In this document: positions 26,242-38,390 of the stretch, piece after piece
Numbering within the stretch: position 1 is the stretch's first letter
How the letters are laid out: every line of letters starts with the position of its first letter
NCBI GenBank assembly: GCA_015698045.1
Contig: BLAL01000324.1
Span: forward strand, 518,501-582,500
Source of the DNA: Rhizophagus clarus
Lineage: Eukaryota > Glomeromycota > Glomeromycetes > Glomerales > Glomeraceae
Reading direction: 5' to 3'
Length of the DNA stretch: 64,000 nt
Position numbers and translations under genes: made by a program
Notes under the pieces: model-generated
The model's database searches: none
The model's input: the letters and a program-made list of their open reading frames with translations, nothing else
Told to the model about the DNA's origin: nothing

Positions 26242-28139
26242 TATTGCTGTAATTGAAACCTTCTTTTCTCAATATAATTCGTTATTTCTTTTCTTAATAA
26301 AATTCGGAATATTGTTTCTCAAAGTAAGAAAGTCATACTCGAACCCATAGATAAATTATTTACAGATTGTATAAGAGTTTGTATACTGTATATCGTTTAC
26401 CACTTATTCCGTTAAGTACGCCTTTTTTTTTTTATTAAAGTCCTTCATATAAAAATTAGTATTTATTCTATTAATTAAAAGAAAAAAAAATGCAAGAAAT
26501 ATAAAGAATTGTAGAAAGAATTATATCAAATGTTACCTTTAGAAGAAAAGTTGAAAGAAAAGTGATAGACACCTTGTAATCATTATTCATTGAAAAGCGG
26601 GAAACTTAATCGTGTAACTATTGCACCACTATATATAACCGATTTACTAATTTGGTTATACTGACTGGTTTGTAATCTATAAATATTTGCTTTATTAAAT
26701 AAAATCGGGTTTAAAAAACTGCGGGATTCGGCAATTTAGCAGGTTTCGGAATAATATTTTACATTTGCTTGGTTGTTACATAAAAGTTTACTTTTATATT
26801 AAAATAATAACAAATGCAAAAATGAATTAATTATTCACTCTTAACTAAATTCGTACCTTTCGTTATTAATTTTACCCGGTGAACAATTTCTTCTCTTTCA
26901 TCATATAAAAATTACATCTTCATAAATTCAGAACGTGATCGTCATTTACGTCATTCATGTCTATTAATAAATTCATTGTGATTTTTTTGCATATTTGCAT
27001 ATGAAACAATGGAAAGTGATCATTGCGATGGTCAAACACTTTTTGATGTAAATTACACTTTGACAAAATTACGATCGTATAATGATTTCAACATTATTAT
27101 AAATATTTAAGAAACTATCTTTTGATTCGCCCGAGATTAAACTCATTATTTAATGACTTACAATTAACTTAATAAGTTAGTAACAAATTTGTGCTTTGAA
27201 TTATTGTAATTTCCATAATAGTTATCGTTAATTAACGATGTAACGAACTTCTAATAGTGGAAATGACACAAGGTTATGTTACACGTATAATCTGGATTTT
27301 GTATAAAAAAAAAAAATCCGAAACCTTTTATTGTACGAAGTGTAAGTGTAACTGTTGTAACTAAATTAATTTTTGTATTAAGAAAGATTAGTACTGGTGC
27401 TGGGATTTTTTTTTTACGAAGGTTAGTAATGATTTGAGGCTGACAAGGTTTAGAATTTATAAGGTTAAGCTATGTTTTTGAATTTTGATGGTTAATTATT
27501 TACTTTTTTTTTTAATTATAATAATTAGTTAATTAATTAATTAATGTTAATCAGATGATTCAATTAAAAACTATAGATGCAAAAACTCGTGTTTCGCAAC
27601 ATATGTTCAAAAAAACAGAACTATCCACAGTTTTAACAATAAATAAAATTTAGGTAAAAAAAAAAAAAAATCTTAGAAGAGATCTTAAAGAATATAAACT
27701 TCAATAAGTGTCTTCTACATCCTAGTACACTTCACTTTCCCTCTTCTCGATCATGATCAATTTTTGTATTAAAATAATTCAGACCTTATCACTCGAGCCA
27801 CAAAATAATGTTTCATATATGAATTTCGAGGCCTGCTAAAGGTAATGATTTTGGATGAATTCTTGTTCATTATGAAATGATAAAGATAAGTCGATTAAGA
27901 GCAATTAATAATTATTATCGAAGTTAACTTTGTTACACCTTTCCTTTATATAATTAGATATATCCTTGCAAAATATAATATTAAAGTGATTAGTCTCCAG
28001 AAAATCGGATGGAGTGATAGTAGCAGTTCTTTGAAATGTTATCTCGGTTTTCTCCTTCCATAAAATTAGAATATGACGAAAAGTATTAAGAAATCTCCGT
28101 GTTAAAATTCCACAAAGGTTATGGGTTGGATTATATCAG
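26242..28139. other. Intergenic; Kelch gene promoter side
   Basis: No supported gene. AT-rich with a TTAATTAATTAATTAA run near 27529 and a palindrome ATCGTTAATTAACGAT near 27224. Confidence 0.5.
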
Positions 28140-29060
28140 ACTAAAAAATGCTTTTTTCTTTGAGCGAGAGAGGAGGATAAAGAATTAATGATTTGGGGGG
28201 GCTGAGGAATGTACTCCAATGGTAATTGAGTAACGAAATTGTTTGAAAAATAGGCGAAAGATTTAAAGCCCGTTGGTTGTCATTTTTAGGCAAAATGAGT
28301 TTAGTGTGTTCAAAGGAGGAAATAAAGTTTTATATATGTTCGAATACATATGAATAATTATAATAATATCAAGTCAAAAACTTCTGAATGCATATGACTG
28401 TTATTCTATGATAAAATAATCAGTATTCATGATGCAGAGGCAATCCTTCATTATTTCGCGGGATGTGTGGAATTTAACATTTGTGAATTGACGCTAGTTA
28501 TTGAGTGGAATATTTAATTATTTGTTGCCTTGCAGTCATGAGTAATGGGACTACGGTGAAAGTTGGGAAGTGTCATATTTGATGATCTCGTCAAACTATC
28601 CGAGATCCTAAAATGTAAGTATGTTAACGATTAATACGTTATGTTTATAGGAGATCAACATGCTTTCCCTGATATCTTTCAGCTATTCAACCACGATAGC
28701 ACCATTCTCTCAACGAAAAATGTGAAGATCTATGGCATCATTGTTTAAAGTGAGTATAACATGCTTGTTTGAAAATTTTCTGGATCTCGTAATTTATTGT
28801 TTAAACTTTTGATTTAGAATGGGTATCCCAAACTTTAAGGATCAATTGTACGTGTTTAAGGAATGATCGAACAGACGTACATAACATATACTTAAGACAA
28901 AGTACTGTTTCATTTATGGGTCTATGCTTATAATCTTGAAACTTTTTTATTGATAGAAGAGCCGCATCATAAGAACAAAATTTAGTAAGCTTACGCAAAA
29001 CTTCATACATATACTGCATATGGTAAAGTTGATTAAGCTTCCCACAATAGTATCATTTTT
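28140..29060. repeat. Diverged duplication, copy 1
   Basis: Collinear with 31276-32360. Shared landmarks include GAGAGGAGGATAAAGA, CGTTGGTTGTCA, ATGTGTGGAATTTAACATTT, TTGTTGCCTTGC, CCTAAAATGTAAGTAT, GCATCATTGTTTAAAGTGA and ATGGTAAAGTTGATTAAGCT. No convincing protein is shared, so this is a duplicated non-coding or repeat-derived segment. Confidence 0.8.
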
Positions 29061-29068
29061 TGAATTTA

Positions 29069-29253
29069 CCGTATAGCGCTGCATATAACATCCCCGGTGT
29101 TATTCAAGAAGGCCAGCCTAGATTGAATCCCTCCCCCAATATTGAGAGATGGGAGGATAATACAAATAATCGTTACTGACTAGATGAAAATTGGGCCATA
29201 AATAAAAGGGGGGGGCTATTCCAGGGGTGGGTACTATATGCAGCGCTGTACGG
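29069..29253. mobile_element. 185-bp MITE with TA target duplication
   Basis: Left end CCGTATAGCGCTGCATATA; the reverse complement of the right end reads CCGTACAGCGCTGCATATA. TA flanks both sides. The interior has a GGGGGGG tract and no transposase. It lies at the right border of duplication copy 1 and is absent from copy 2. Confidence 0.85.
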
Positions 29254-29433
29254 TACTTTTTTAAGTAATTTTTATTACTAAGGTTATGAATAAAATGGAA
29301 CAAATTACATACTCCTAGTAAAGATAAGGGTTACTAAATATAGTTTTATCAGTTAAGTGCTGTGTGTTGTACGGCGGGCCTTTTGTGTACCCTTAGCTTA
29401 CCCTAATTGCTTCTAAAATAAATTTATAAAAAT

Positions 29434-30137
29434 ATGCAATTGGCAAATGATAATTTAAATATACAACAGCTTCCATTAAAAGTACTTCAACAAATTTTTA
29501 TATTTTCATCCAATCCGGCATTTGCCTCTGTATCCCGTTTGTTTCATTACACTGCAAATTCTCAAATAGATGTGAAACTCAATGGCTTCTACATAGGTTT
29601 CATTATGATTGTCCTAAGGCATTATATCATGGAATAAAATGGAGATTCTTTAATAAAGATATTTTATATCAATTAGATTCGATCTATTACCAATCTAAAT
29701 GCAAAAGAGGTGAAACTTCGGACGGAGTAATTCCATATAAAGACCGTCTAATTCCTAATTATTTTTTTAGCGTTCCTGATCCGAATGATGTATATTACGA
29801 ATTAGTAAAGATTCTTCTCAATCGCGGTGCTTCCCCTAATGAACCTGATGGGTATCCAATCATCAAATCTGCTCAGCTCGGGCGACTCAAGATGGTAGAG
29901 CTTCTAATATTTTTTGGTGCTAAAGTTGAAATCAAAGATAATATGACTTTGATATTGGCCTCGAAATCAAATGATTTCGATATGGTTAAATTATTGTTAA
30001 ATAATAATATAAGAGCTGATTCAAATGCGTTGAAGGCTGCCGTGGAGAAGAAAAATTGGAGAATGGCTGAATTTTTAATGTCAAAAGGAGCTGTACCTAC
30101 TCCAGAAGTTGTTAGAATCTTTGAGGAAAATAAATGA
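29434..30137 (+). pseudogene. F-box/ankyrin protein with a 1-nt frameshift
   Basis: An F-box-like start (IQQLPLKVLQQIFIFSSNPA, SVSRLFHYTA) is followed by a region reading WLLHRFHYDCPKALYHGIKW and then ankyrin-type repeats (LVKILLNRGASPNEPDG, RLKMVELLIFFGAKVEIKD, DMVKLLLNNNIRADS, RMAEFLMSKGAVPTPEVV). The frame of the ATG at 29434 runs into TAA at 29635-29637. The ankyrin part is one frame off from 29583 on. A single missing base near 29581 (CTCAATGG) would join the two into about 234 aa. F-box/ankyrin proteins usually recruit substrates to SCF ubiquitin ligases. The gene is otherwise intact, so either a very recent pseudogene or a sequencing error is possible. Confidence 0.8.
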
Positions 30138-31275
30138 TAGATTTAAAATTAAAAACAAGCAATAGCGATAGTCCTTAATTTGGAATAAATAAAATGGCTT
30201 CTTTTTGCTTTTTTTCATTTACAACTGACTTCTTGCTTTCCTAAATGACAGATTAATATTTATCTAAATGATAAAGGATTATATTTTTCAATAATTCAAA
30301 AATAATCTTTTTTTGCTTCGTATAACTTTCCAGTTCTTTAATATTATGCAAAGTTAATAGTTAACTAGCAAGTACTTAGAAAACATTAATTTAACAATGT
30401 AAAAAAATATTTCATTCCAATTTTGTATTCTTAAGGAAGGTTCTGACAAACTTTATCTACTATTACTTAATTATTACTAGTATCACTTTTCTTGTCAATA
30501 AAATTAAATTTGTCCCATTTAAAAAGATATAGAAATTGACAAATTTTAATTGAAATAAAAACAGAAAATATGAAAATATCTTCACTAAATTTCAATCCTA
30601 AATGAACTTCACACAAGACCACCCACTAAATTTTATTCCTTTGTGAGAAAATTTGTTAAAGAAAAATTTCCTCGAAGAATTCGCACAATCAACTCCTAAA
30701 TCTCAAAGGCAACAAAATTCAAGTATCATTTCGTGTTTGTCCGTATATATCAATGTTAGTGGTACTTGAAGCAAAGTCTTTGTCAAAGTAGGAACAAAAA
30801 AAATAATTTTGTCTCTTAGTAAGACAAAAATCTACCAAATTTCACGAACTAAAAAAAACCACCAAGCAAAAGAAAGAGACGCTAAATTAAAAAGAAGGAA
30901 GCTTACCGAACTTCGTTTTTAATAGGGGAAGAAAAGGAAAGAATTGTTCGAATTTTGTGTCCGCTGAAAAAAAGTGTTTAAAATCGATCTTGTACGACAG
31001 GAGTACTGATGCTAGTAGATCGCGACTCTCTTCTGCAATTTTATTTTTACGACCATGAATTCCTGATACTTACATTTGAAACTTAAAAGTTATGTTAAGG
31101 TATGCTTTGATGATTCTTTTTTTTAATCAAAAAGGTTAATTATATTTGTCATTCTTTTTCTTGTGGAAATATTATTTTTGATGTCTACCCCAAGTTGTCT
31201 TCTTTTAACAAATTCATTAATTTAACAATATATAATTTTAATTTTTAAATTAGCATTATTTCGTTACAAAGTACA
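30138..31275. other. Intergenic; no supported gene
   Basis: AT-rich sequence without a recognisable ORF, repeat or RNA gene. Confidence 0.5.
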
Positions 31276-32360
31276 GTACGAGATGATTTTTTCTTTTGGA
31301 TAAGAGAGGAGGATAAAGAGATTTGACGAATAGTATATGGGAAATGAAATATTGTTGAGCAAAGGTTTATAGGATTATAAACCTCTCGTTGGTTGTCAAT
31401 TTGGGCAAAATATGCTTAATGCGTTTTGAATGAGGATATGATATATGTAATATGGACTGTGGATGTCAATGATTTTCACAACGGAACCGCGATATAAATC
31501 AGTTTTTCACGGAGTCTCTGAAATACCATGATTTTCACGGCGAATATACTTATTTTAACTATTTTGATTAATAATGATAGACTTTTTATTCCAATACTTC
31601 CATTGACTTTTTATCCATCTTTTTTAAACACCATCTATGGGAATATCAAGAAAAAAAATCCCGAATTTTAACTGCGAGCCGTGGGATAAATGAATAGATC
31701 AGTCAAATCTGATGAATAACGCTCCGGATACATATGATCTCTTGTGAAAATTTGACCGCAAGAAAAATAATTAATGAAAGCAATCCTCCTTCTTTTATTT
31801 CGCGAAATGTGTGGAATATAATGTTTGTGAAATTACTCCGAGATAATTGACGTTAATTGAACGATATTAAACTGAGTATTTAATGACTTGTTGCCTTGCC
31901 ATCATGTTATTAGCAATAGGATCATAGTGGAAGTTGAGGTGATTGGAATTTTGCATTTAATGATCTTATAGAACCTAAAGACAGGCCTAAAATGTAAGTA
32001 TTTTTACGGTTAATACGTCATGTTTAAAGCAGATTAACATCCTTACCTTAATGTCTTTCGAGTAAGCAAATTTCTCTATTTTCAAACGACAGCACCATCA
32101 TCTTACAGGCTACGACATCATTGTTTATAGTGAACATAACATACTGGGATAGTTTATTCTAGTGGACAAAATGCCCGGAGTTCTTCAAAGGACCGATTGT
32201 ATGTGACTAAAAGGCAAACATATTAAGGTAAAGGTAACAATACCAATCAAACGATACCAAAATTATATTGTAACAATATCATTACAATATTTATTATTAA
32301 TATATTGTACATGGTAAAGTTGGTCAAGCTTCCTATTACAATATCTCCTAATTTTATGGT
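31276..32360. repeat. Diverged duplication, copy 2
   Basis: Collinear with 28140-29060, with about 230 bp extra at 31450-31685. Landmarks are GAGAGGAGGATAAAGA, CGTTGGTTGTCA, CGAAATGTGTGGAATATAAT, CCTAAAATGTAAGTAT, CATCATTGTTTATAGTGA and ATGGTAAAGTTGGTCAAGCT. Confidence 0.8.
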
Positions 32361-32373
32361 ACACTTTTCTGGT

Positions 32374-33081
32374 CAGTGTTCGGAAATGACCTGGTCATTT
32401 GACCATTCAAATGATTTGCCTAATCCTTTGTCATAATCATATGGCATTTGTCATTTGGATCATTTGCGAAATGTATGACAAATGACATCAATCATTTGTC
32501 ATTTGGTCATTTGTCATTATAATATAGAACGATTATTGGATAATTAATAATAGAATCACGTGATTTGTAGAGTACGTGAATTTTCTTACATTTGAAAAAA
32601 ATTTTTTTTATCAAATTGTTTCTATAATTCCAAAGTAGATCTGATGGGAGTAGTCATGTAAAAATTATTTTAAAAATGAGTGGTGGGAGGATGGAATCAA
32701 GAGAGGTTTTATTTATTTTTTTTTTTTTTAATTCTTTAAAATTATTCAAAGTTAATGCTGAAATAAATCAAGTAATATATCAATAGGACTTTAAATAACT
32801 ATTAATTATGCATGTAACCTGGTTAACTAACTTGAGAAATTTTTATAATCCAAATCACGTGATACAAAATTCTTTTGTTACTATTAATAATTTTTATTAC
32901 ATATATAAAAAAAATATTTTTTTATATATTATTTTCTTAGTTTATGTTAAATAAGATGATAAATAGAAACTTTTAAAATTTTTGATATAAGTCAAATAAT
33001 TTGAATGACTGATTATTTGAATTATAACAAATAACTTGTCATTTGAATCATTTATTATTTCAAATTATTTGCCAAACACTG
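32374..33081. mobile_element. Non-autonomous hAT-like element, 708 bp
   Basis: The left end CAGTGTTCGGAAATGA and the right end (reverse complement CAGTGTTTGGCAAATA) are hAT-like terminal repeats. The subterminal regions are full of CATTTGTCATTTG-type motifs (32395-32520 and 32990-33070), as expected for hAT transposase binding. No transposase ORF. The flanking 8 bp do not match convincingly. Confidence 0.65.
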
Positions 33082-33642
33082 TTTTGATAACCTTAAGCAT
33101 AATTCATTTAAAATTGAAAATATGTAAAGCTTTTTATAATGAAAATATAAATATTTATTTATTTATTACATAAAGATGATAATAGATAATATTAATATCT
33201 TTCATATAATTATGTACTGTATATTACAAATAAATTTATTGCAGTATAGGAAATTGTTGTACAATTTTGCTTTTTATAAGACTATAAAGATTACTAATAT
33301 TTAGTAATATAATAAATATTTATCAATAACAAAAGTACAAATGATTTAAATATTTAATACAATGCAAATATAAAAATTATTTTATAGCCATAAATATTAT
33401 ATTTTTATTTAATCAAGAAAGCAGTTATTTATATATCAACCAATAAGTTTTAAACTAATATAAGTTTTTATTATTTTTCAAATTTGTTAAACTTTTTAAC
33501 TTTTCAAAAAGTTTTATAAAATCAATATTTATTAACCATTTATTAATTAGTCTGAAGCATAATGAAAGACTATATATATTCTACTCCAAGTTGTATAAAA
33601 TATCCTGTTATCTATATTCTCAAAAATTAAGTTAATACATAA
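33082..33642. other. Intergenic; AT-rich
   Basis: Nothing recognisable beyond simple AT-rich sequence. Confidence 0.5.
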
Positions 33643-33813
33643 AGGTAGTAACATATATTAGCTAATATTTTTTTATTATAGACGTTTACTTCCACTTCGT
33701 AGGTAAAATATCTTGGTCATATGCAACCAATCATATTTTTTAAAAATTGTGTAATCTAAGATTTTTGCTTACCCCTACTCCCTAAAATATTAACTAATAT
33801 ATGTTACTACCCT
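33643..33813. mobile_element. 171-bp MITE, full copy
   Basis: Left GGTAGTAACATATATTAGCT and right (reverse complement) GGTAGTAACATATATTAGTT form terminal repeats of about 28 bp. The interior (TATCTTGGTCATATGCAACC) is shared with 7379-7506, so the family has at least two copies in this window. Confidence 0.85.
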
Positions 33814-34254
33814 AATTGGTTCATTTAATTACATTTGTATTTCAGATTTATTAATAAAAAGAAAATCAGAAATGACATAATTTTCTAAGAAAAAGTCAGA
33901 TCAAAATGATTTACCATTTTTAATAACTAATAATATATATTGAATTTCCTAAAATAAGTAATGACTAAAAGAAGAGAAGTCTCAAAATCTCAAAAATTAA
34001 ATGATGTAATTTCTGGCTTTTTTTTAACAGGTTTGAAATCATTTTCCTAGTAATAAAATATTAAATGCTATCAATAAATGAATCAGTATAGAATATTTAT
34101 ATAAAGAATAATATTTTTTTTTTTATTATTATTTACAATTATTAAAAAACTAAAAAGAAAACAATGAAAATTTAAATTTAACTGAATATAATTTATATAA
34201 TACTAAAATTTTATTTTTTTAAATTAGGTTTTAAAAATATTTTAATATTTAATA

Positions 34255-35106
34255 CAATCAACTCTCTTTATAGTCACACATTTGGGACAGTCTATATTTG
34301 GTGACTATGATGAGATGTAACTATAAGCAATAAAATCTTATAATCAAATCAGTAATTTTGGCTAGAATTATAAATTATAATAATTTTGGTTAAATATTCA
34401 CATCATAGTAATTTTGTCAATTTTATTCCAATTATTATAGATTTATAGCCATTAGATTCCTCTTGATGAGATGATTCCAACGAGCCTAAGATCATTAAAA
34501 TCTGATTACTAGAACCCGTAATAATTAAAATACAGTCAAAATATTTAAATGTTACGCGAATTTTACATATAAAAAATGCCGATCTGGAGTCTGGACTTTA
34601 AAATCGAATTTCTCGGTCAATATTGATCCAATCATTATAAAATTATTACCATTGGCTTCCTCTCGACGAGACGAGTCTAATGAACCTAAGATCATTAAAA
34701 TCTGATCACTAGAACCCATAGTAATTAAAATACAGTCAAAATATTTAATATTACACGAATTTTACATGTATAAAATGCCGATTTGGTCTTTAAAATCGAA
34801 TTTCTCAGTCAATATTAATCCAATCATTATAAAATTACTACCATTTGATTCCTTTCAATGAGATGAACCTAATGAGCTAAAGATCATTGAAATCTGATTA
34901 TTAGATCATAGAATAATTATATTTTAATAAATATCTTTTTATAATCATATATATATAAAATTTTTAAAAAAAGATGTGATAGTGACTATAGGTAGTTTGT
35001 GACTATAAATGATAGTTTTTATATATGAAAATTTGAGACACTCAACTAAGGTGACTATATAGGGTAATATGACTATAACAGAGGTGACTATAAAGGGAGT
35101 TGACTG
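34255..35106. mobile_element. Tc1/mariner-like non-autonomous element, 852 bp
   Basis: The left end CAATCAACTCTCTTTATAG and the reverse complement of the right end CAGTCAACTCCCTTTATAG are terminal repeats flanked by TA (34253-34254 and 35107-35108). The interior has no transposase. Instead it contains about 2.5 direct repeats of roughly 190-200 bp (units near 34420, 34624 and 34813) sharing CCTAAGATCATTAAAATCTG, AATTAAAATACAGTCAAAAT and TTTAAAATCGAATTTCTC. Confidence 0.85.
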
Positions 35107-35249
35107 TATTACTTTTTTAATAATATATAAACTAATAATTTATAATAGATTTATAATTTAAAAACTTTAATTCACTAATTCTTTTTAATAGTATTTATTT
35201 ATCTTTATTATTATAAATAAAATTTATTTTATTTTATACAGGATAGATA

Positions 35250-35371
35250 TGAGTAGATGTTTAGATTAACTGATAGCTGTAAGTATTATATATAAAATAA
35301 AAGTGATTATAATATAATCTTATTTAATTTAATAAATATATGTATATTTTCAATACCCAAAAAAAAAAAAA
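35250..35371 (+). mobile_element. Retroelement 3' end with poly(A), copy A
   Basis: Shares GATGTTTAGATTA, AAAGTGATTAT, TAATCTTA and CAATACCC plus A13 with the copies at 50045-50166 and 50685-50806. The family looks like a SINE or the 3' end of a LINE. Confidence 0.65.
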
Positions 35372-37534
35372 GATTTATTTTATACAATATTGGAAAAAAA
35401 ATTAAAAAAATAAAGGAAATAATAAATATATTTATTTAATATATTAAAATTATATATTAATAATACAAATAATTACTATAGTATTAAAAATTTTAGTTAT
35501 ATAAAATTATATATAATACTGCAAGTTTGTAATTAATAAATTTAATCAAATTTTTAAGGATTCTTATATTTTATTTTTTTTAAGAATATTTTAAAATTTC
35601 TTTTTTTAATATTACAATTAACCCACCTTAATATAATGAATTCTTAATATAATAGATTTTTATTAATATATAACATTTAACCAATTAAATGCATTAAAAA
35701 TTTCTTTTTATAATAAAGTAACTAATTAAATTGCTTAAATTTTCTATAATAGAATGGATAAATCCATTAAAATCTGATTAAAATTCTGAAATTTACAGAT
35801 TCTGATATAATGGACTAAATTCAATCTATAATTTAAAATGTATCAAAAAATTTTTTGAAGTGTGGATCCCTAAAGATTTCATAAATTATCATAGAATCCT
35901 TAAGAATCTGATATTTTATGGATTTTTTAAAAATCCTTTACCAAATTTTAAGAATCTTTTAGGATTCTGCAAATTATAAGATTCTTAAGAATTCTAATAA
36001 AAAAATTTTTAAATTCTTTAATTAATTTTTATAATTTATTTTTTAAAAGTTAACCATATAAAATAATCTATAATTTGTATTATAATACTTTACAAACTCA
36101 TGAAACTTTATCAATTATTTTATTTATCTAATTTTAATAAAATCTTCTTTCTATTCTCCCTTTACACTTTTCTTTCTCTTTTCATATTGTTAAAGTTAAA
36201 AATTGCTTGATCATAATAGTTATAATAATCGCAATAATTATAATAGTTGTAATAGTTGTAATAGTTGTAATAGTTAGGATGATGATCATGATAATATGAT
36301 CAATCTGATTAATATGATTAATATAATTTATTATATTTATTTGATTTATTTTATTTGTTATATTTATATTATTTATTTTATTTATTATATTTATTTTATT
36401 TTTGTTATTATTATTTTATTATATATAGTAGTTGAATAAGTTATAAGTAGAGGAGGGTCGTAGTAGTTGGTTATTTAACTTTTATCTTTGTATTTTATTT
36501 CTTTAGTTATTACTAAGATTTTATCTGCAACAAAAGATAATTTCTTTGGGTTATTCTTGCCAATAAAAGAATCAATCCATTAACTAAAGTTATAATGTAT
36601 TCCTTTATTTCTTAATAAACTTTATTATCCTTATCTTATTTTTGTTATAAACGTTTGCCTTCAGAATTTATCAAATCACGTGCTAAAGTCCTTACCAGAG
36701 TTAAACTCCTGTTATTTTGGGTATCGTGTAAAGTTTCAGTCTTTTACATTTGCCAAGATAACAATATATTCTTTTTTTTCCTCCCTTTACATGCTCTTTC
36801 TTATACATTCTTTTTCTTCTCCTTTTACATATTCTTTCTCTTTTTTTTTTTCTTTCATATCCTTTCTTTCTTTCATTTTTTTTTATCCCTATTATTTTTG
36901 CCTAATAAAATATACCTATTTTCTTCAAAAAAGAATATTTAGCCTATTATTTTATAGTTTTTGACATTAATTTTCTCTAAAATTCATATTATTTATTATG
37001 TTTCTAGAGTACTATTTGTAGTATAGAATGAAACATATGATGCTTATATTTATTTATGTTTTTAATTTTTATATCTCATAGAAATATTAAAATAGACAAT
37101 AAAATAAAATGAATGATATCTTAAGACTAAAAATTTCTAATACAAAATATTAAGAAAAATTACCTATAATCTAATTAGAATCCATAAATGAGATAGGAGT
37201 AAGGAAAAATGACTTTAAAAAAATCTGCTAAATATAAAATATGTATCACATAAAGATGCATGTCGTAAATAAAGAATTTCGACATGTCGAAAATGTCGAA
37301 AAAAATAAACAATTCGTCAATGCAAATCAAAATGGCAAAAAGCCGAAATAAATTCGTCAAGTCAAAATTGGCGAAATTGTCAAAATAATGATTGGCTGCA
37401 GATCATTATTTTTTTGTAATGTAATGATGTGGTTGGCAAAATTGAATATAAATAAACACGTCATAAAATCAAAAAAAAAATATTTTTCTTCTTGATTTCA
37501 CACGAAATATTATCAAGTATTTCTTTGTTTGAAT
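35372..37534. other. Intergenic, repeats and promoter of the 37.5-kb ORF
   Basis: AT-rich. Near 35623-35665 there is CCCACCTTAATATAATGAA, which resembles a terminal repeat without a visible partner. At 36244-36276 a 9-bp unit TTGTAATAG is tandemly repeated. 36770-36900 is a pyrimidine-rich tract giving artefactual F/S-rich ORFs. A TATA-like TATAAATAAA lies near 37446, about 85 bp before the ATG at 37535. Confidence 0.5.
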
Positions 37535-37780
37535 ATGTCAAAAACACCTTCTGCTATTCTCAATTCAAAGATTCATGGAAAAAAAGCTTTTTTACCTGAC
37601 GATGTTGAAAATTCAGTTTCAACAGCGCTTTCATATATTTGGACAGTAACAAATAAAAAAATTGATTCGTGTGTTTTCGAACAAGATAAAGTGAGAATAA
37701 TATTTAAGAAGAATGAAGGTCGTACGTATATTGACTTACAAGAGTTGTCATCAAGTTTTACGTTCATTAATAAGGTATAA
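37535..37780 (+). CDS. Hypothetical protein, 81 aa, or first exon of a larger gene
   Basis: The ORF begins MSKTPSAILNSKIHGKKAFL and has normal amino-acid composition (DDVENSVSTALSYIWTVTNK, FEQDKVRIIFKKNEGRTYID). It is preceded by a TATA-like box near 37446. It ends AAT AAG GTA TAA; GTATAAG could be a splice donor, so this may be exon 1. It sits inside a region flanked by TTTCGACATGTCGAAA palindromes (37275 and 38047 on) and may be cargo of a repetitive element. No domain recognised. Confidence 0.55.
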   Translation: MSKTPSAILNSKIHGKKAFLPDDVENSVSTALSYIWTVTNKKIDSCVFEQDKVRIIFKKNEGRTYIDLQELSSSFTFINKV

Positions 37781-37789
37781 GATTTTCTC

Positions 37790-38015
37790 GTTTTTGGACA
37801 ACTTTGTCCACTTTTTCCTTTTGGATAATTTTGTCCACTTTTTTATCGGGTTTGGTCACTTTTTACAGATTTGGACAATTTTGTCCAATTTTTTTCGTTC
37901 TTGGTCATTCATTTCTATCCACTTTTTTTCATTTCTGGACAATTTTGTCCACTTTTTTTTTTATTTTTGGACAATTTTGTCCACTTTTTTGTCAGGTTTG
38001 GTCACTTTTCTATGG
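37790..38015. repeat. Tandem array of near-palindromic GGACAATTTTGTCC units
   Basis: Degenerate units TGGACAATTTTGTCCACTTT recur about six to eight times, spaced by T-rich tracts and TTTGGTCACTTTT variants. Confidence 0.85.
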
Positions 38016-38037
38016 AACAATTTTAACAATTCGATAA

Positions 38038-38390
38038 TTCTAAAAATTTCGACATGTCGAAATTAATTTCATACAGTTTGTATATTTCGACAATTTTGTC
38101 AATTCGACAATTCTAAAAATTTCGACATGTCGAAATTAATTTCGTACAGTTTGTACATTTCGACAATTTCGTCAATTTGACAATTCTAAAAATTTCGACA
38201 TGTCGAAATTAATTTTGTACAGTTTGTACATTTCGACAATTTCGTCAATTCGACATGTCAAAATTATTTCGACAATTCTGACTATTTCGACATTTCAATA
38301 ATTTCTACATGTCGAAATTATTTTGGCATTTCGGCATTTCGACAGATTTTAATTTTGACATTTCGGCATTGACCTTTACCATTTCGGCTG
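38038..38390. repeat. 73-bp tandem repeat with TTTCGACATGTCGAAA palindromes
   Basis: TTCTAAAAATTTCGACATGT begins at 38038, 38111 and 38184 (73-bp period), followed by degenerate copies to about 38390. Each unit has the perfect 16-bp palindrome or its remnant, plus CAGTTTGTACATTTCGACAA. The same palindrome occurs near 37275, on the other side of the 81-aa ORF. Confidence 0.85.

Noticed and set aside
36655..36964. Two F/S-rich ORFs of about 95 aa
   Set aside because: Translation of a pyrimidine-rich tract in two frames; no domain and no start context.
37573..38066. ORFs of 64, 117 and 77 aa around the 37.5-kb gene
   Set aside because: The minus ORF is a shadow of the 81-aa ORF; the plus ones translate the GGACAATTTTGTCC tandem array.
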